In this document: in pieces, positions 61,216 to 64,000 of the stretch
Layout: each line of letters starts with the position of its first letter
How positions within the stretch are numbered: position 1 is the stretch's first letter
Assembly (NCBI RefSeq): GCF_000092285.1
Contig: NC_014100.1
Span: 3,472,001-3,536,000 of the forward strand
Origin: Caulobacter segnis ATCC 21756
GTDB taxonomy: Bacteria > Pseudomonadota > Alphaproteobacteria > Caulobacterales > Caulobacteraceae
Length of the DNA: 64,000 nucleotides
Direction of reading: 5' to 3'
Program-made: the position numbers and the translations under genes
Notes under the pieces: generated by a model
What the model was told of the DNA's origin: nothing
The model's database searches: none
The model's input: the letters and a program-made list of their open reading frames with translations, nothing else

Positions 61216-61248
61216 AAAAAGCCCCGCTCCCACGAGCGGGGTTTTTTG
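61216..61248 (+). terminator. Intrinsic terminator
   Basis: CCCCGCTC and GAGCGGGG form an 8-bp stem (A5-G before, T6 after) with a 4-nt loop. It ends the small membrane protein gene. Confidence 0.93.
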
Positions 61249-61298
61249 TTGCGCGGTTCCTCGGTCCTCCAAGTCTCTCAAATCCAAGGACCACCTCG

Positions 61299-61601
61299 AT
61301 GAGCTACCTGCCCTCTCCACCCGCCTTCCACAGCGACGCTGACGGCGTCACCGTGCACCAGTTGCTGCTGGCCGCGCAGGACGCGCCCAGCGCGCTCGAC
61401 GCCGTTCGCCAAGGCCTGGCCGACAGCGGCGCCGAACTGTGCGGCCTGACCCTCAAGCCCGTCGGCCAGATCGTCGAAGCCTCGCTGCGCGTGCGCCATC
61501 TGGGCGACCAAGCGGCCCGCCTTCTGGCCCGCGACCTCGCCGCCTGGCCTGGCGTGAGCTCGGCCTCGGTAGAGCACCAGTGGGTCCGGCCGTGCGCGTA
61601 G
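61299..61601 (+). CDS. ACT-like small protein 1
   Basis: 100 residues. After 15 residues of tail it shows one beta-alpha-beta-beta-alpha-beta unit (VTVHQLLLAAQDAPSALDAV, LTLKPVGQIVEASLRV, AARLLARDLAAWPGVSSASV), the order of an ACT domain as in acetolactate synthase small subunits. No ligand site can be named. The next gene encodes a similar unit and overlaps it, so they may form a pair. Confidence 0.6.
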   Translation: MSYLPSPPAFHSDADGVTVHQLLLAAQDAPSALDAVRQGLADSGAELCGLTLKPVGQIVEASLRVRHLGDQAARLLARDLAAWPGVSSASVEHQWVRPCA

Positions 61602-61861
61602 ACCCTCTCAAACAGGAGGATGAGAAACGTCGTCTCTTCCTCGTCACCGCCGAGGACACGCCCGACGCCCTGATGCGCGTCTTGGGCGTGGCTTCGGTCC
61701 AGCAGGCGCGGTTGCGCGCCCTGTCCGCCGCTCCCGAGGGCCAGCACCTGGCCATTCGCCTCGAGATCGACGACCAGGGCGACGCCCGCGCCGAAGCCCT
61801 GGCCTCGCGCCTGGCCGCCTGTCCTTCCGTGCGTGGCGTGGGATTCGGCTGGCGGCAGTAA
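61592..61861 (+). CDS. ACT-like small protein 2
   Basis: 89 residues from a GTG overlapping the previous stop by 10 bp; the start is approximate. The unit RRLFLVTAEDTPDALMRVLG, HLAIRLEIDDQGD and ALASRLAACPSVRGVGFGW repeats the ACT-like order of the first protein. Tandem ACT units often form a regulatory dimer with an amino-acid site at the interface, but no partner enzyme gene is near. Confidence 0.58.
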   Translation: MRVDPLKQEDEKRRLFLVTAEDTPDALMRVLGVASVQQARLRALSAAPEGQHLAIRLEIDDQGDARAEALASRLAACPSVRGVGFGWRQ

Positions 61862-61914
61862 CCAAACAGCGCTCTCGTACGTATCTGAGGTGAGTTCCGC
61901 CTCCGGAGACCACG

Positions 61915-62505
61915 ATGCGCCGCCTGCTTGCCCTCCTCGCCGCCGCCTTCGCCCTGCTGATCACGGGCGCGCCCGCCCTCGCCGCCCCCAAGACCGAGAC
62001 CGCCGTCTTCGCCGGCGGCTGCTTCTGGTGCATGGAGCACGACATGGGCGGCATCCCCGGCGTGCTGAAGGTCGAGAGCGGCTACACCGGCGGCCACGTC
62101 AAGAACCCGACCTATCGGGACGTCACCAGCGAACGTAGCGGCCACTACGAGGCCGTTCGCGTCACCTACGACCCCGCCAAGCTGGACTACGGCTTCCTGC
62201 TCTATCGCTATTGGAAGCTGGTCGATCCGACCGACGATGGCGGCCAGTTCTGTGACCGCGGCCCGTCCTACCGTCCGGCCCTCTTCGTCACGCCCGCCCA
62301 GCGCCCGATCGCCGAAAAGTCCCGCGCCGAGGCCGCCAAGCGCCTGAAGACGGGAACGATGAAAGCCCAGATCCTGCCGCTGCAAACCTTCTATCCGGCG
62401 GAGGAATACCACCGCGACTACGCCAAGCGGAACGCCGCCAACTACAACGCCTACCGCGTGGGCTGCGGCCGTGACGCGCGGCTCAAGCAGGTGTGGGGCG
62501 GATAG
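61915..62505 (+). CDS. msrA: Periplasmic peptide methionine sulfoxide reductase A
   Basis: 196 residues with a signal peptide (RRLLALLAAAFALLITGAPA). MsrA reduces the S-form of methionine sulfoxide. The active motif is GGCFWCMEHDM, followed by GYTGGHVKNPTYRDVTS, GHYEAVRVTYDP and FYPAEEYHRDY. A resolving Cys is plausible in VGCGRD near the end. Export indicates repair of oxidised envelope proteins. No msrB gene is adjacent. Confidence 0.94.
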   Translation: MRRLLALLAAAFALLITGAPALAAPKTETAVFAGGCFWCMEHDMGGIPGVLKVESGYTGGHVKNPTYRDVTSERSGHYEAVRVTYDPAKLDYGFLLYRYWKLVDPTDDGGQFCDRGPSYRPALFVTPAQRPIAEKSRAEAAKRLKTGTMKAQILPLQTFYPAEEYHRDYAKRNAANYNAYRVGCGRDARLKQVWGG

Positions 62506-62565
62506 CGTCGCGGTAGCGTTCGGGCTTCTCCCTCGCTAGGTTGCGCACCGCAAGCGGAGGCCTTG

Positions 62566-63093
62566 ATGACGAAACCGGTTCTGGAGTTGTGGTTGGAGCG
62601 CGGCCTTTTCGCGTCGCGCTGGCTGATGGCGCCGTTTTATGTCGGCCTCGTCGTGGCCCTGGCGGCGCTGATCGTCGTCTTCTTCCAGGAGCTGGCGCAC
62701 GAACTGCCGCACGTCCTGTCGATGAAGCCGGAGGACGCGATCCTGATGGCGCTGTCGCTGATCGACCTCTCCCTGGCCGCGAACCTGCTCGTGATCGTGA
62801 TCCTGTCCGGCTACGAGAACTTCGTCTCGAAGATCGATACGGCCAGCCATGAGGATCGGCCGGACTGGATGGGCACGGTCGACTTCTCGGGCCTGAAGAT
62901 GAAGCTGATCGCCTCGATCGTGGCGATCTCGGCCATCGCCTTGCTCAAGGCTTTCCTCAAGCTGACGGAGCCTGGCCAGACGGTCGATCAGGTGCGCCTA
63001 TTGTGGCTGGTGGTCGTGCACTTGTCGTTCGTCGCCTCGGGCGTCCTGCTGGCCGTCATGGACTGGCTGAACGGCAAGGTGGAGAAGCACTAG
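62566..63093 (+). CDS. YqhA/UPF0114 family membrane protein
   Basis: 175 residues from the ATG at 62566 with GGAGG 5 nt upstream. Three to four membrane helices (MAPFYVGLVVALAALIVVFF, ILMALSLIDLSLAANLLVIV, KLIASIVAISAIALLKAFL, LVVVHLSFVASGVLLAVMD) and LSGYENFVSKID fit the TIGR00645 pattern. Function unknown. Confidence 0.9.
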   Translation: MTKPVLELWLERGLFASRWLMAPFYVGLVVALAALIVVFFQELAHELPHVLSMKPEDAILMALSLIDLSLAANLLVIVILSGYENFVSKIDTASHEDRPDWMGTVDFSGLKMKLIASIVAISAIALLKAFLKLTEPGQTVDQVRLLWLVVVHLSFVASGVLLAVMDWLNGKVEKH

Positions 63094-63109
63094 ACTTCTC
63101 CCGCCCGCC

Positions 63110-63724
63110 CTAGAACGGCAGCGTGCGCCGTTTGCGGCTGTAGCCGAGGTAGCCGATGTTGGCGCCCAGACGCAGACCAACGCCCGCACGGATCGGCGCC
63201 AGGGTGATCTCGTCGGCCTTCTGGTAGTTCACGCCGAGGCCGCCGATCAGGTAGGCGCTGCCTTCGACGCCCGGGAAACGACGGAAGACGGCGTCGGGAT
63301 ACTGCAGGTTATAGCAGAGGGTGAAGACGCGGCTGGCGTTGCCGCCCCAGTCCCAGCCGATCGACGGGCCTTGCCAGAAGACCTCCATCGTCGGGCGGCC
63401 TTTCATGTAGAGCAGGCCCCGGCCGTAGCGCAGGCCAATGGCGATGGCGCCCGAGCCCTCCTCGCCCGCGATATAGGCGGTGGGTTGGCCCTGCTCCTTG
63501 AACACCCGCTCGATCGCCGCGCCGGCGCTCTCGGCCGTGACGCCCAAGAAGTCCGAGGTCGCGCGCACCATCTCGTCGCGCGAATAGGTCGAGGCGCCGC
63601 CCGTCTCATAGTTCGGGCCGCTGGCCCCCGCCGGCGGCGGATTGGCCTGCAGGGCCAGGGCGTCGGTCGCCGAGGCGGTCAGGCCGGCGGCGGCGCCGGA
63701 GAGGATCAGCTTGCGACGGTCCAT
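63110..63724 (-). CDS. eipA: Envelope integrity protein EipA (DUF1134)
   Basis: 204 residues from the ATG at 63724 (MDRRKLILSG), preferred to an upstream start because it puts the signal peptide at the N-terminus. The DUF1134 region includes FLGVTAESAGAAIERVFKEQ, GRPTMEVFWQGPSIGWDWGG and VEGSAYLIGGLGVNYQ. EipA is a periplasmic protein needed for envelope stress resistance in Brucella, where its gene is recalled to be CtrA-controlled. Here a perfect CtrA box lies 71-85 bp upstream. Confidence 0.9.
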   Translation of the reverse strand: MDRRKLILSGAAAGLTASATDALALQANPPPAGASGPNYETGGASTYSRDEMVRATSDFLGVTAESAGAAIERVFKEQGQPTAYIAGEEGSGAIAIGLRYGRGLLYMKGRPTMEVFWQGPSIGWDWGGNASRVFTLCYNLQYPDAVFRRFPGVEGSAYLIGGLGVNYQKADEITLAPIRAGVGLRLGANIGYLGYSRKRRTLPF

Positions 63725-63794
63725 GGGTGGGCCTCCAGGTCGATTACTTTGCAACACTGTTGCAAGCCATTGGGACGGGTTTGCGGCCCCAAAC

Positions 63795-63809
63795 TTAACG
63801 CGGGGTTAA
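63795..63809. promoter_or_regulatory. CtrA box (TTAA-N7-TTAA) between eipA and lepA
   Basis: TTAA at 63795 and 63806 with exactly seven bases between them (CGCGGGG). It is 71 bp upstream of the eipA start and 75 bp upstream of the lepA start. By analogy to Brucella, eipA is the likelier target. Confidence 0.7.
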
Positions 63810-63884
63810 GCATGTCCGCCCGCGTCGCCCCCCCCGAAACGCAACGCCCCTCGCGAACCGGGCCAAATGTGCTATGCGCAGCCC

Positions 63885-64000
63885 ATGACTTCGACGCCTC
63901 TCGACAAGATCCGTAACTTTTCCATCGTGGCGCACATCGACCACGGCAAGTCCACGCTGTCCGACCGCCTGATCCAGACCACCGGCGGCCTCACCGCGCG
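63885..64000 (+). CDS. lepA: Elongation factor 4, LepA (5' part)
   Basis: The window ends after 38 complete codons from the ATG at 63885. The N-terminus [20 protein letters not shown] contains the G1 GTP-binding loop (AHIDHGKST), diagnostic of LepA, a ribosome-associated GTPase. Divergent from eipA. Confidence 0.96.
   Translation, partial: MTSTPLDKIRNFSIVAHIDHGKSTLSDRLIQTTGGLTA

Overview
The window is a high-GC alphaproteobacterial chromosome segment, almost certainly from a Caulobacter species. Pointers are a fliQ start with a CtrA-type promoter box, a DivJ-like cell-cycle kinase gene, EipA (DUF1134) divergent from lepA, TTAA-N7-TTAA CtrA boxes, two large TonB-dependent receptors, and a conserved infC/rpmI/rplT/pheS/pheT block. 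All assignments come from reading the sequence; no database search was made.

Layout. 0-16 kb: the start of fliQ, arsC behind a decayed aquaporin gene, a frameshifted conserved hypothetical gene, a degenerate RNase H-like protein, mgsA, a Tat-exported aminotransferase, a Tyr/Ser hydrolase divergent from a membrane LytTR regulator, prfC, a TonB receptor and several small genes. 15-22 kb: divJ, a soluble histidine kinase, sufE, trhO (frameshifted as sequenced), a DUF2383 protein, an ArsR-type regulator and a secreted metallopeptidase. 21.8-36 kb: a phosphonate-type accessory locus (below). 36-42 kb: a four-gene signalling operon (hybrid kinase, CheR, CheB, response-regulator/kinase). 42-52 kb: an SDR, a DnaA-domain-IV-like regulator with a DUF6456 partner, a DUF885 hydrolase, two identical tRNA-Gly(GCC) genes, an epimerase-like protein, two glycosyltransferases and a YitT protein. 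52-64 kb: infC (probable AUU start), an S9 peptidase, a Tet-like MFS, rpmI-rplT, pheS-pheT (pheT broken by two 2-nt insertions as sequenced), ACT-like small proteins, msrA, a YqhA protein, eipA and the start of lepA.

The most interesting region is 21.8-36 kb. A GntR/UTRA regulator sits with a DUF5690 MFS transporter, a Tat-exported phosphocholine-specific-type phospholipase C, a PhnZ-like HD protein, phosphonoacetaldehyde hydrolase (PhnX) and a FAD amine oxidase of the kind seen next to PhnX. The PhnX and oxidase genes are the tail of a minus-strand operon of overlapping genes that starts with a TonB-dependent receptor and carries two sulfotransferases and two Asp/Asn beta-hydroxylase-fold oxygenases. 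A 12-bp palindrome, TGGTCTATACCA, lies before the transporter and before the phospholipase, and two one-mismatch versions lie before the TonB receptor. This suggests one regulon for capture, release and C-P cleavage of an aminoethylphosphonate-type compound, possibly from phosphonolipids, with an unexplained sulfotransferase/hydroxylase module built in.

Five reading-frame breaks are all insertions of 1 or 2 bases, three of them duplicated dinucleotides, and two fall in the essential gene pheT. Residual sequencing errors are the likeliest cause for most, so those genes are probably intact in the organism.
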